A program made the translations under genes and the position numbers. The notes under the pieces are model-generated. The model was given only the letters and a program-made list of their open reading frames with translations. It ran no database searches and was not told where the DNA came from. Shown piece by piece: positions 1 to 11,366 of a DNA stretch of 64,000 bases (the stretch's first letter is position 1; the number at the start of each line of letters is the position of its first letter). Source of the stretch: Anarhynchus alexandrinus (lineage: Eukaryota; Chordata; Aves; Charadriiformes; Charadriidae). The stretch covers positions 987,616-1,051,615 of the forward strand of contig VUYV01000121.1 in the NCBI GenBank assembly GCA_008711295.1, given 5' to 3'.

Positions 1-2134
1 ACATTTCAAGGAACTGCTGTTCTGTAATTAAAGTTTGTTTCAAAACAGAATTACAAGAACTGTACAAAAGCTACTAACAACGTAACTCAAATTATTTTCA
101 TTTGCAAAGCCTCTTTATATAGCAAGTTAAACAGTGCTTGATCTATTTTTTCATTCTGCTTTTTAAAGCTTATAGCAAATGCATTCTTGCTTTAAGAAAG
201 GTATACTTATTCCAAAAGTGTCTGTTATGAAGAACATCTAATGCTCGTAAATAATTTGCTTCTTAGAAAAAAATCCAAAGCACATTTCCCCAAACATGCT
301 TGTAATGCAGGTAGAACAGTCACCTCATTTTACTTCCATTAAAGCAAACCAATTCTCCTTCCCCAAAAAAACATTTGTCTCCAAACGTAGTTTAGAATAC
401 CAAGGTGTCAAGTGTTTTTCTTTTACCTCTTTTAATGTACTTCCCAACACTCAATATTGACAACTATCATTTTTTATCCAGTCTGCATTATTAGTGAGTT
501 ATCACCATTTTCTGTAGTGGGCCAAATTTTTAAAACACAACAACTTCTGTTTAGGGCATTGGCATAAGGTTTAAACAACTCTGCTGTTATTACTCTCTTA
601 CATCTTGTATCAGTGATATCTGCATGCATTTAAAAGACATGCAAAAGATGTATCCTAACAAATACTACAATCATATTGCATAAAAAGGACATGCCCTTTA
701 TGTAACGTCCTACATTACATGCTTTTTCTGTCTTCAGTAACAAGTAGTCTGGTGAGAAGTGTAAAATTTAAATAATCAAAACAAGCAAAGTTCTGGTAAA
801 AAATAAGTGGAATAGAAAAACTGGGCAGCAATAGTTCTTATGACATACAATGGGATCTTCTTTAGAACCCATTCAGATGGATACAAATCTTTTCATTATT
901 TTATACAGCTTGGATAAGACCTGGATTGCTTCTTGATTTTCGTGGTTTATCTGCTGTGCTGCTACTTGGCATCTGCAACTCCCATTGAGATCTCACGGTG
1001 AATCATTGGAACACAATGAGTTCATGAGTCCCCTCTTTCTGCCAGAGAAGCATTTCTAATCAATAGCTTTTAGTGTAATGGAAGTTACCACAATGCTTTC
1101 AAGATCTGGGTTTAAATCGTAGTTAAAATGAGCTTAGTGCCATCTCTAGTGTATAGTTGTTGCTTCACCAAGCTGTATATTATACATTAGGTCAAGGCTG
1201 CTTGTCCAAACCAGTATTTTATAAGACAAAATAAAAGTAACACAGAAAATGTTGATACTATCACAGGAAATCATCTTCATATGTTTTATTTGTGAATAAC
1301 TACATACCCAAATATTTAGATATGATTTCTGATAGTAAAATTATTAAAATAAGACAAATAATTTTTTTTTCTAAATTGATTTGAGTGACTATGCAATGGG
1401 AAAGTGCAGATTCTGATGGAAGATATGATTATGTTAGTCTCCACTTAGACAAGAGAGCTACTTCAAATATATGCAGACTGGTGTAAGTCCCTTATAACAC
1501 AAGTTCAAATCTCTGGTTGAAACCCTCATAAACGCATTTTAATTGGGATTTCTTCTCTTAGAATTGTATCATTCAATTACATACACTTTGGAGCATAAAA
1601 AAATGAGAAAGGCACTTAGAAAAAAGAGCTCATTCAAGTGTCGGCTATTTTTTTCTCATTTGTCAAAATATTGTAAAAAATAGTTATAGTCACAAACATT
1701 AAAGAACATAAGTCAAACCCAGTGAAGAGTGGAGTACAGATTTAATTTGGGTAGAAACAACACATGCCTTCTAAGTCCCAGCTTCTCCAGAAACTGAAGA
1801 ACCGAGTTCACACATGCTGGGAGAAAACGGTGGTGGGTACGAAGGAAAACTGAAGTTCACCATGTAGCACTAGCAGCAGCTATGCTTCTCTGAAATGAAA
1901 TAAAAGTCCCACTGGAAATTTGAAGTCAATTGGAATTTTGCAACTGGATTACAGGATTGGGCCCTAAAGGCAGAAGTTTGCACAGAGAGCTTAGTCATAT
2001 TTGTGCAACAGTGACACACATTTTTTGGTATCATTTACATATAAAAGTGATTCCACTCATTTATGTAAATTGGATATACCCTCCTGGAATTTGGTAGTTT
2101 TCTTAGCAAATATAAGGACTATATGCAAATCCAA
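1..2134. other. AT-rich intron, no distinct feature
   Basis: Ordinary AT-rich intronic sequence with short A and T runs. I found no recognisable repeat, RNA gene or coding similarity. Confidence 0.6.
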
Positions 2135-2208
2135 AAAGAAGAAGAAGAAGAAGAAGAAGAAGAAGAAGAAGAAGAAGAAGAAGAAGAAGAAGAAGAAGAA
2201 GAAGAAGA
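2135..2208 (+). repeat. (AAG)n microsatellite, about 24 units
   Basis: An uninterrupted AAG repeat of about 74 bp. It is followed by a short ACG run (2207-2218) and then CAA triplets (about 2228-2238), so the array changes motif stepwise at its right end. Two short ORFs across it (poly-Lys on plus, poly-Phe on minus) are artefacts of the repeat. In the NRXN1 sense the RNA would read (CUU)n. Confidence 0.97.
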
Positions 2209-2238
2209 CGACGACGACAACGACAGACAACAACAACA

Positions 2239-2566
2239 ATGGAAAAAGAATTAAAAAAAAAGGGAAAAGAAGAAGGAAAAGAATAACAATTTCTTCTGGG
2301 AAAACTGAGTGCATAAGAATGAGTGTAACTTACTCAGCACAATGTCATGGATCTCACTGACCTTGGGAGGTTTTCCAGGAGTCATTCCTCCCACAAATAT
2401 TTTCTGAACAATTATAAAGCATTTTTTTTCCCCAGGAGCAGTGATTCATTTTTCTTTCTGTATTGATTTTTCTTTAACAAATATATCTACTGGGGCCATT
2501 TAAAGGAAAGAGTACTGCTGTTTCAGACATGTTCCTGTACATCTCTTTGAGTGTACAGTGTCTTTT
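2239..2566. other. Intron between microsatellite and CR1 tail
   Basis: Unique-looking sequence with nothing recognised. Confidence 0.5.
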
Positions 2567-2708
2567 AGGTTGTTGAGGCCCCATCCCTGGAGGTGTTCAA
2601 GGCCAGGCTGGACGTGGCCTTGGGCAACCTGGTCTAGTGGGAGGTGTCCCTGCCTATGGCAGGGGGGTTGGAACTCGATGATCTTCAAGGTCCTTTCCAA
2701 CCTAAACC
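2567..2708 (+). mobile_element. CR1 LINE 3' end, severely 5'-truncated
   Basis: About 142 bp match the avian CR1 3' untranslated region: CATCCCTGGAGGTGTTCAAG near the start, TGCCTATGGCAGGGGGGTTGG in the middle, and TCAAGGTCCTTTCCAACC just before the tail. Nothing of the reverse transcriptase remains. It is in plus orientation, antisense to NRXN1, and looks relatively young from its similarity to the consensus I remember. Confidence 0.93.
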
Positions 2709-2798
2709 ATTCTATGATTCTATGATTCTATGATTCTATGATTCTATGATTCTATGATTCTATGATTCTATGATTCTATGATTCTATGATTCTATGAT
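2709..2798 (+). repeat. (ATTCTATG)n CR1 tail, expanded to about 11 units
   Basis: A perfect 8-bp array directly abuts the CR1 3' end. CR1 copies normally end with only one to a few ATTCTATG units, so about 90 bp is a microsatellite-type expansion of the insertion tail. Confidence 0.96.
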
Positions 2799-5700
2799 CT
2801 CATGGCCACGTGAAAGAAACTATACCAAGATGGGTTGTTTTGGGTTGTTTTTTTTTAAGATCTTCTATTAAAAAATAAGTTGTAAATCCAGGCTTTGATA
2901 GAAAAAAATGGATAATTGCCCTTTTCCCCTTTCAAAGAATAGTCTAAATATGTTCAGTGCAGGCTATCAACATGATTGTGATTATCTGTACGATTTGAAG
3001 TCTTTGCTCATTCTGCTTCTAGCGCAATGCGTGGAGAATTATTGATAGCTATAAGAGAAAGCTGGAGGTCAGTTTACCAGTCAGAGTTAGACTAGTTGAT
3101 CTTGATAGTCAAAGATAAAAATGACACCCGTTCCTCAATGTGAAATAGTACCTTATATGCAATTGTTCAGAAAGCACTTGGCTGGTTTGGAAAACACAGC
3201 ATTAACTTATAGAGAATCTTACCAACAATAATACCTCAAACAAAATGATTCCAAGTCAATACATTTTCTGGCAGCTTGTTCTGCCATGGAAAGCATACTA
3301 ATATGTGTGTATTATTGACCTCAGACTTAACGAGCAGCTCCCACTGACTTAGATGCTGTTCATGTGAATCAAGACTGATATACGATCAGTAGCTTAGGCA
3401 AGTACACATCTTTTCACTAAGAAATTAGCAAATCCATATGCCCAAATTTGTTTTCCAGTGCAGTATCAACAAATTCTGTCACTGGTATATGCTGGTTTGT
3501 GAATAAAACATTAAACAGCTAATTTAAGAGCGATTTGAAGAGGAGGAAAAATACTTGTAAAGAAACTGAACAACCAAAATGGATGAACTGTATGGTAAAA
3601 CAGGACACATTACCTTGCTGATCAGGACCCTCTCTAGAAGAGATAACGTGAATATGAACTTACATATAATATGCAATTACATTCATTGCGCTACACAGAG
3701 GATTGAAGAGATTTTGAGGGCTGCTATATTCCTTTACAGTGTTACAAAATATACTTCGGTAGACTACAAAACTCTAGTACAATCATACTCATATTTCATA
3801 TGTATAATAAAAAAACCCATACAGCCCTCAAAAAACATGCAGGAGTTACACAGTACCTTGAAAAACCAGATTCTGGAATAGCATTTTCATCCCTTAAGAC
3901 ATGAGTGCCACTCCTCACAAAAAATAATCAAATAGCTATGATGTTATGAAAAAGATGGAAATGACAGTTCACAAGACTATTAGTAAACAAGTATCAAGAG
4001 AAAAAAATGGGTCTTGATCTCTACAGGCAGCTACAGATATACCATGAGTTCAATGTGGATTTCACAGAATAATTATAGTTATTAAATAATGGGAGTGCTA
4101 AGACAAAGCGTTTAATCTTGTTGTAAACCTATACTTTTACAGGTGAACTTAGTACTTTGGTTTTGGGGAAAAAAAACTCTTAAATGGGTTCGTCCTAGGG
4201 TTAATTTTTGCTCATTCTGCTTACACCTACTTTTTTTTTTATTTTTGAAGCTTGATCACTAAAAGTGACTCTCCCTTTTCAGCTGATTCTGTATACTCAG
4301 GCTATGAGCACTGAGTTCATATCTTTGCAGGTAGAATTCTTTTTAGTTCACTGATGAAGTAGCCACACTTTGTTAAGCAATAAAACCTCTTTGTGATTCT
4401 ATAGTGTCTTTCATGGAAGGACCTCAGCAGCTTATACATACAAATGCCTCCATGAAGCAGATGGAAAATTTGATAGTAAATGTTTCCATGCAAGCACAAG
4501 TGGTGCTCGAGGCTGATGTGAGGGTCATTCAACTCAAGTGAACGTGTGCATCTAGGACTTCTACCACTCACACCTGAGCTGAAGAAAACACAATAGGGGA
4601 ATTTTAATTTGATTCAGGAAAAATGAAGAATAAAAGCCAAGATAGAAGATTTGGCTAGGCTTAGGAATACAATTTTTTGTCTACATGTAGGTGATGTCCA
4701 GACTTAAACTTTTATCAGGCAGGAATCATATGAGCCATATAGTATTTTATTGAAATAGGAAAATTGTTTAAATTGTCTATAATGCTTCTACTCTAGACCA
4801 CAATGTCTGTGAAAATTGCTGCAATCTTTTAGATGGTGGATTTAATTCTAAAACTCTATTTTGTTAAGTACAAAAAAAATATGCAGTGCTGAATGTGATG
4901 AGAATTTGTGAACTCCTTATTTTATTCAGCTAGGAAACTAAGGAGGAAAAGTGCCCATGGAAGTAGTGTATTGTCTTGAATGCTTGCTTATTCTAAGAAT
5001 CCCGGATGTTCCTCAGTTTAGACTACTTTTTTAGCAATAGTACTATTTAGACTACTATTTCTGCAATTTTTATCGTAACAAAAAGCAACTGTGCTACTAT
5101 CAATAAGTGGGCAAGAAAAAGATGAGAATTTTCTGCGCCCCAGATATATGCACTTATTTTTAGGAAATGCCTCCCAAGTGCCAATTTAATTTATTGTAGA
5201 CTTTCCCTTTTCTCATTTGGCTTTACGTCTCCTGTAGAAAGAATTGTAGATTTAATATGAAGGACAAAATGGCAAACAGAAGAAAATAAAGAAGACTTAC
5301 TTTTTTTTCCACCAAGAGGAAAGTTAAAAAATCTCTTCTTATCAAGCGTAATAGAGAAGAAAAGTTGTTATATATGCAGAAAAACTTTCTCAGCAGAGAA
5401 ATAAGGAAGAGAAATATTCAGTTCAGTTGGGTCCAAACTAAAGGGTCTTCAAAAAGCAACCAGAACAACAAAAGCACCACATATTATTCATTGCAATAAC
5501 ATTACGTGCCAAAACATCAAGCCACATAAGGAAAGAGGTAAATACAAACAATTCACTAAGACTTCCTCATTAACTTCTTTATCTCACTATAGGATCTATA
5601 AAGCAGAGACAGGAGAAGCAACAAAGTTTCAACAAAGGTTTATCCTATTTCAGACTGTATTCTGTCATTCCTTGGGCTACTGATGACCCTGTAAGGTCCA

Positions 5701-6189
5701 AACCAAGCAATCTGAAATATGGTTTGTGTTGTTGGATTCTTTTCCTATATTCTAATCATTACCAAAAACCAGAGCCACATATCCACTTTTTCTACCACCA
5801 CCATCCTTTGACTTATCCCTTCTTTCCTTCCAGTAACAAACTCCTGCTGAAGCCCTCACCCGCTGGGGTTTGTCAAAGCAGAAAAAAGTAGAATTTTCCC
5901 ACTGTCTGACTACTGGGAGTAAGAAAGACAAAAAAAAATTAATTATTTCTAACCTCAAGGCAAAAATATTTTATATCAAAAGTCAAAGAATCAGATACTG
6001 AATTATTACAGCCACTAGCACATTTTGTCTTTGGCATTTACTGCATTGGAAGATGTAATTTCGTGGCCACCAGCTGTTAGGCAGGACATTTTACTCTGTT
6101 CCAGGGATGTATCAATGCAATTAATCGTCATAAAAACCAGAACTATCCAGCATTTTTCTGCCTTACTGTAGGACAAACTATGTCTATGT
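2799..6189. other. AT-rich intron, no distinct feature
   Basis: Unique-looking AT-rich sequence. The short ORFs in this stretch have no recognisable similarity. Confidence 0.55.
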
Positions 6190-7400
6190 CAATCCTGGTA
6201 TTATTTATCTAATGTCTTCCCATCCCCCACTCCCATTACATCGATTTCAGTGTTTCACTATTCTTATCATTAGAAAGTTCTTCCTAATGTTTAAACCTAT
6301 TCTTAATTGCTGCAACTTAACCCCATTATTTCTTATCCTATCTACCATGGCCAAAAGAAGAACAGATTATTTCTTTCCTTTTTATACCACCCATTTATGA
6401 ACTCGATCTTTGCCATCAGGTCCTTCCTTAGTCATGTCTCCTGTAAGGTACATAACCCCAAGTCTTTTGTTTTTTATTTCATAGGTATACTTTGTTGGTG
6501 AAATGCAATGCTCAAAATTGGATGCAGAATTCCAACCTGGAGTACAGCACTGAGCAGAATTGGATAATTACTTCGCCATGTCTTACAAGCTTTATTTCCA
6601 TTTACAAGAGATAAAATGTTCTTAGATGTTTTTACAACTTCATGGCTTTGCTGACCCCTGTTCAGAAAGTGATACATGCAGGCTCACAGATTCTTTTCCA
6701 AAGAAACAGTATTTCACCAGTTTTTTTCTACAGCATATTTTTGCTGTCCATAATTCCTTCCTACGCATAGCACCTTCTGCTTGTTTCCACAAACTTTTAG
6801 CATATCTTTAGTCCTTTTCTCTAATTCGTAAAGTGATTTTGAATTCAAAGCTTGTTCTTCAGTATACTGTTTCTCTTTCCCAGCTCCGAGTTATCACAGA
6901 TTTAATAAACTTGGTCTATGCTCTACCATCCAGGCTGATTAAAGAAAAGCAGCAAAGAATTGATTCCAAAGAATTGATAACTCGCAGAGTTATCCAGCCA
7001 AATTTGCGTGCAATTTACCAGCAATTTAGAAACTTAATCTAGCCCAAGATTTCCTAGCTTGCTTAAAAGAATGTCATGTTAGACAGTGCCTAAAGATTCA
7101 TTTAAGAATACATGACATCTGCTGCTTCTTGACAATCTCTAACAGTTGTTGAAGAATTGGTTTAATGTAATTTTTGCTGACAAATACATGTCTACTCTTC
7201 CTTACTTTGCAACTGCTAACAAATCATTTGCTTGACTATTTGTTCCAAAGTCTTCCAGGAACTAAAGTTAAGCTGGCAAGCTAGACTTGGCTCTTTTTTA
7301 ATTGCAATTCTGAAATTTGGCACTATGTTCCCCATCTTGTAGTCTTCCGAAACATCATACACCCTTACAAAGGAAACCTCTAACAGAGGTAAGATTGGGT
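6190..7400 (-). mobile_element. Ancient degraded CR1-type LINE (distal ORF2 and 3' region)
   Basis: Several segments in fixed order match the reverse complement of an old sauropsid CR1: AGAAAGTTCTTCCTAATG at 6272-6289; a block around 6510-6590 resembling the 'pseudo-consensus' AACTGGACACAGTACTCCA...; GAATGTCATGTTAGACAGTG near 7070; TCTTCCAGGAACTAAAGTTA near 7250; and GGCACTATGTTCCCC near 7320. The middle (about 6650-6990) is less clear and may include insertions. Open frames are gone. Divergence is high, so this predates the young tail at 2567. Confidence 0.75.
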
Positions 7401-7728
7401 CTGGCCAGTATTCTGCTAAGTATCAAGCTGCAGTTGATCACACCATGCTCATTCACGCACTTCATGGACATCAAGGTCCTGAATAATCTGAAATGTAAAG
7501 ACTGAATGCTTAAAATACCTGTGCAGGACAGTCTTGCACCTGATAAGGAAGCTAATAACCAAGTGAAAATAAAGAAACAGTATATTTTGCTATTTATTTC
7601 AGAAGCATTTTAATGTGCATTGAGAGATTTGAGTTTGTGGCAGTGAAAGTATATATTTTAGGTTATGCAATGAATTGAATACCTGCAAAAGTATACACGT
7701 ACATGGCCTACCAAAGACTGTAGTTGTG

Positions 7729-8255
7729 TGATGGGTCTGGCTGGGTTGGAGTTAACTTCCCTCGTAGCGGCCCATATGGTACTGTGGTTTGAATTTGTGA
7801 CTAAAACAGTGTGGATAACACACCAATGCTTTGGCTATAGTTGAACAGTGCTTGAACAGCACCAAGGCTTTCTCTGGTCCTTATTCTGCCACCCAGCGAG
7901 TAGGCTGGGAGTGGGCAAGAAGCTGGGAAGGGACACAGTCAGGACAGCTGACCTGAATTGGCCAAAAGGATACTCCATACCATATAATGCCATGCTCAGC
8001 AATAAAACTGGAAGGTTTTGTCTTCAAATGTAGCTGTTGCTTGGAGACTGGCTGGGCATCAGTCTGCTTGTGGGACAAGTGATTGCCTTTGCATCACTTG
8101 TTTTTTCCCCTCTTTCCTTCACTTATTAAACTGTGTTTATCTTGACACATGAGTTTTTAACTTTGGCTTTTCCCATTCCCTTCCTTGTCCTGCTGGGGGA
8201 AGGTAAGTAAGTGGCTGTATTGGTATGTAATATTGTGTAGGGTTAACTGACAACA
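7729..8255 (+). mobile_element. Solo LTR of an avian endogenous retrovirus
   Basis: The sequence starts TGATGGGTCTGGCTGGGTTGG and ends GGTTAACTGACAACA. It matches throughout a widespread neoavian ERV LTR I recognise by its motifs (GCGAGTAGGCTGGGAGTGG, GGGACACAGTCAGGACAGC). It has a TATA-like stretch near 7980-8010 and ATTAAA at 8125-8130 as a probable poly(A) signal. Flanks GTTGTG and GGTGTG form a 5/6 six-base target duplication. No gag, pol or env remains and no second LTR follows, so it is a recombined solo LTR. The exact 5' edge could be 2 bp further left. Confidence 0.88.
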
Positions 8256-9721
8256 GGTGTGTAAGATGGAAGACTATGAGTCATGATTTACGATTCCAAA
8301 ATGTTCAGACCATGTTTTTATTGCATGTATTGATACCAAGAAATATCTCTAGTAAAGTTACTAACACAGGCAGCTTAACCATCTGAAAAAAATTGTTTGG
8401 CTATTTAAAAGTATGCTGAGTTCTGTTCAGACAATACTTAGTCTATTGCATGCAGTAAGGATAATTATTTCTGTACAAAGTAATTATACCATAAATTTTG
8501 GTTGATTCAGAACCATTAAAATAACTAAATAATATATAGGTTGTACAGTATGAATTTCACTTAGTCAACAGATTTCTATAAATCTTCTAAAATACAGTGT
8601 TTTGATTAAAATTACAGATGTGACTGAAGCACTAATTTGTGCTTCATATCCACATTTTAGTTCTTTACTTTGTCCTGTAAAAACTTTTCTAGTTTTAAAT
8701 GGAAAAATGGAAGCTCAATGAACAGACAAACCAATTATTTGTCAATGTTCATAGTAGAAATGATAGGACTAGCAAAGGTTGCTAGAACTATTGCTTTTTG
8801 CAAAATCCAAACTTTACATTAAAGTGCTCACAATTTTTCTGTAGATTGCACTCCAAAAAGTGGCATTGTTGCTGTGCACGGCAGCTACAAGAGTTCATAT
8901 ATATATTACATATCAAAATCTATTTATTTCTCATATAAAGATGTGGACATTGAAAGTTTTCCTTTGTACTGTGCTGGCAGTATTTGTGTTTTACTATAAT
9001 TCTAAAATACCATAGATTGCTTCATGTGTTTTGAACAAAGAATTTTGCTTCTAATAATAAGTTCATCCAAAAGCAATTCATCATCTACAGGCAAAGGTTT
9101 TCATACTTTGCCAAAGTTAGGTCTAAACTCCATATCTAAAGGACAAGATTTTCTATCGTTCTTGGTACTTAGGTTGTAATGCCATTTCTGCAGCAGGTCT
9201 GCATGAATGTATAAATCAGCATTTTGCTGAATAATATGTGAAAATAATCACACATCTAAGCTGTTTAGTTTTTTAAGACTGTATTTCTTTCAACAGATAC
9301 TAGACTACTGCTAAAGTTTTAATAACTTTCATGGTGTTCTGAATCTTGTACTGAAAGGCATGCATTACATTGCAAAAGCTATGAGGAGAAAAATGACAGA
9401 ACTTCTCAATTGTCGTAAATGGATATTAGAGTTTGGGACCCTATAGAGAAGCAAGTTAGCTGCCTGTTGTTACTGGTGAAAATTTTTAATATGTTGCCAT
9501 TTAAACTGTCATTATTTGTTTCCTTTGATACTCATTGTATTGATGTTTTCCTGTGTGTAATGTCAAACAGTTAAGTTGATGACCTTCATAAGAGCTCTTG
9601 TCTTTATGAGTTTATGAATCAAAAATGTGTATTTGAAATCTTAACCATTTTTCTTGCTACTTCCTACGGAACTCAGCAATCAAATTCACCTGGGCCTATT
9701 GCTTTGCAAATTTTATCTGGA

Positions 9722-9768
9722 GTAATTGCTTTATTGTCTTTTCCAGCATAACAGCAAGGTCTTTAGCA
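9722..9768. repeat. Short dispersed repeat, copy 1
   Basis: The segment TAATTGCTTTATTGTC...CATAACAGCAAGGTCTTTAGC recurs with a few changes at about 11321-11366. The sharing over about 47 bp suggests two remnants of one old interspersed element, possibly CR1 or a related LINE. Confidence 0.5.
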
Positions 9769-11320
9769 TTTTTCTTTCCCTCAGGAAAATGCAACTGTCT
9801 CTGGGATGATACTTTCTGTTTCTTCTATCAGTAACAAGACAAATAAATCTTTTAGTCCCTTAGCAGAATCAAGCTCATTAGTTGCCAACCTTATGTTTTT
9901 CTTCTCAGTGACCCTGGTTTTCTTTGCTTTTCTCTTTTATTGTAAATTTTAAATTAACTCAGCTCAAAACCCATTAAGTTTGGTACAATTTGGTTAAAAA
10001 AACCAACCTCAAAGTTGTAATTTGAAAATTACATTTTTTAAAAACAGTATTTTCTTTACTACATTTACTTCTGTCATCCTCTTTATCTATGTCATCATAT
10101 TTCTCCCTACAAATTAGGCATCCCATTCTATACTATTGGCCACTTATCATTTATGTACGCCATTCATGGAAGCTCCAATACTAGCTCCTCTGCAGTAGAT
10201 GAGGCTATGTGGACTTATACCATTTAAGTATACCATGTATATTTTTCTTATCTGATCTACAGGAATGGTGCTGTTGTATGTTATCTGCTACTGCATTGCA
10301 AAAAAACTTCCTATTTATAAAAGGCTATTCTCCTATTAGCGAGGGTCATAGCTAATAGACACTTACACGTCTGAAGGTTTGAGTTTATTTAGCAATTCAT
10401 GTACAATGCCTGTGATTGTAAAGAGCATCAAAAAGTCCAGGAATACACCCCAGAGTGAGAGAAAAACGATTAATAGGCTCCATTCTAATAATGTTTGCAC
10501 TGATGTTCATCCAGAGAAACTGTAACCATTGGAGGACGCAGAATAACTGGAGTAATTCCAGCCTTATTAAAAATGTATTCTTATTTTTACAAGCAGATTT
10601 GAGGAAAAAAATCTGGTATTGTGTTTCAGGGATGAACTGGTCAACACTAAAGGTGAGGGGAGGATGGGGGAATTTTTTCACCACCACCTACATCTTTTAA
10701 CAGTAACCTACTTGCTTTACGGGAGTATTTTTTCTCTTAAAATGTTAAACTTAGACACATTAGGCTGTTCAATTTGATAGACAATGGGGTTTATGGCTTT
10801 AGCTGGTATTAAATTTCATTTTGTTCTAAAACTACTCTGCGTACTCAGTCATGGATTATCTAATATTTCAAGTCATGTATTGTTTCTTACTGCGTTTGAA
10901 TTCCCTAGGTTTTATTTGTTGTATCCACACTGGCAGCACTACAAACAGTAAAATGCTTTTTTTGTTATTAATACAATTTTTCAACCATCTGCACTCTAAA
11001 CAACAAAGATTAAACGTCTTTCATTTTTTAGCCTAAGCAAAATGTCAAAGGTTAATTTTGTTTTGCGAACATCTGAAAAGTCTTAGCAAAAGCTTTCAGC
11101 TTCCTCTTTTCAACATATGTATGGTTTCAGAACAAAAATGGAAGGGAAATAAATAAGGTTCCTGGCCTCTAGCTTGAGACACAGCTTCTGAAAAATAAAA
11201 CCAACAATCCTTTACAAAAAGTACAAAGGACAATTTCCTTTTACCTATTAGGTCAAAGCTAGAGTTTCAAATGTTTGCAGGCAAATATTTTGCAGGGTGT
11301 CTTCGCAACTTTCAAGTAGC

Positions 11321-11366
11321 GTAGTTGCTTTATTGTTTTTTTCATCATAACAGCAAGGTCTTTAAC
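11321..11366. repeat. Short dispersed repeat, copy 2
   Basis: Copy of the segment at about 9722-9768, in the same orientation, with the shared block CATAACAGCAAGGTCTTTAAC. Outside this block the similarity fades. Confidence 0.5.

Noticed and set aside
2001..2360. ORFs encoding poly-Lys (plus) and poly-Phe (minus)
   Set aside because: Both are produced by the AAG microsatellite.
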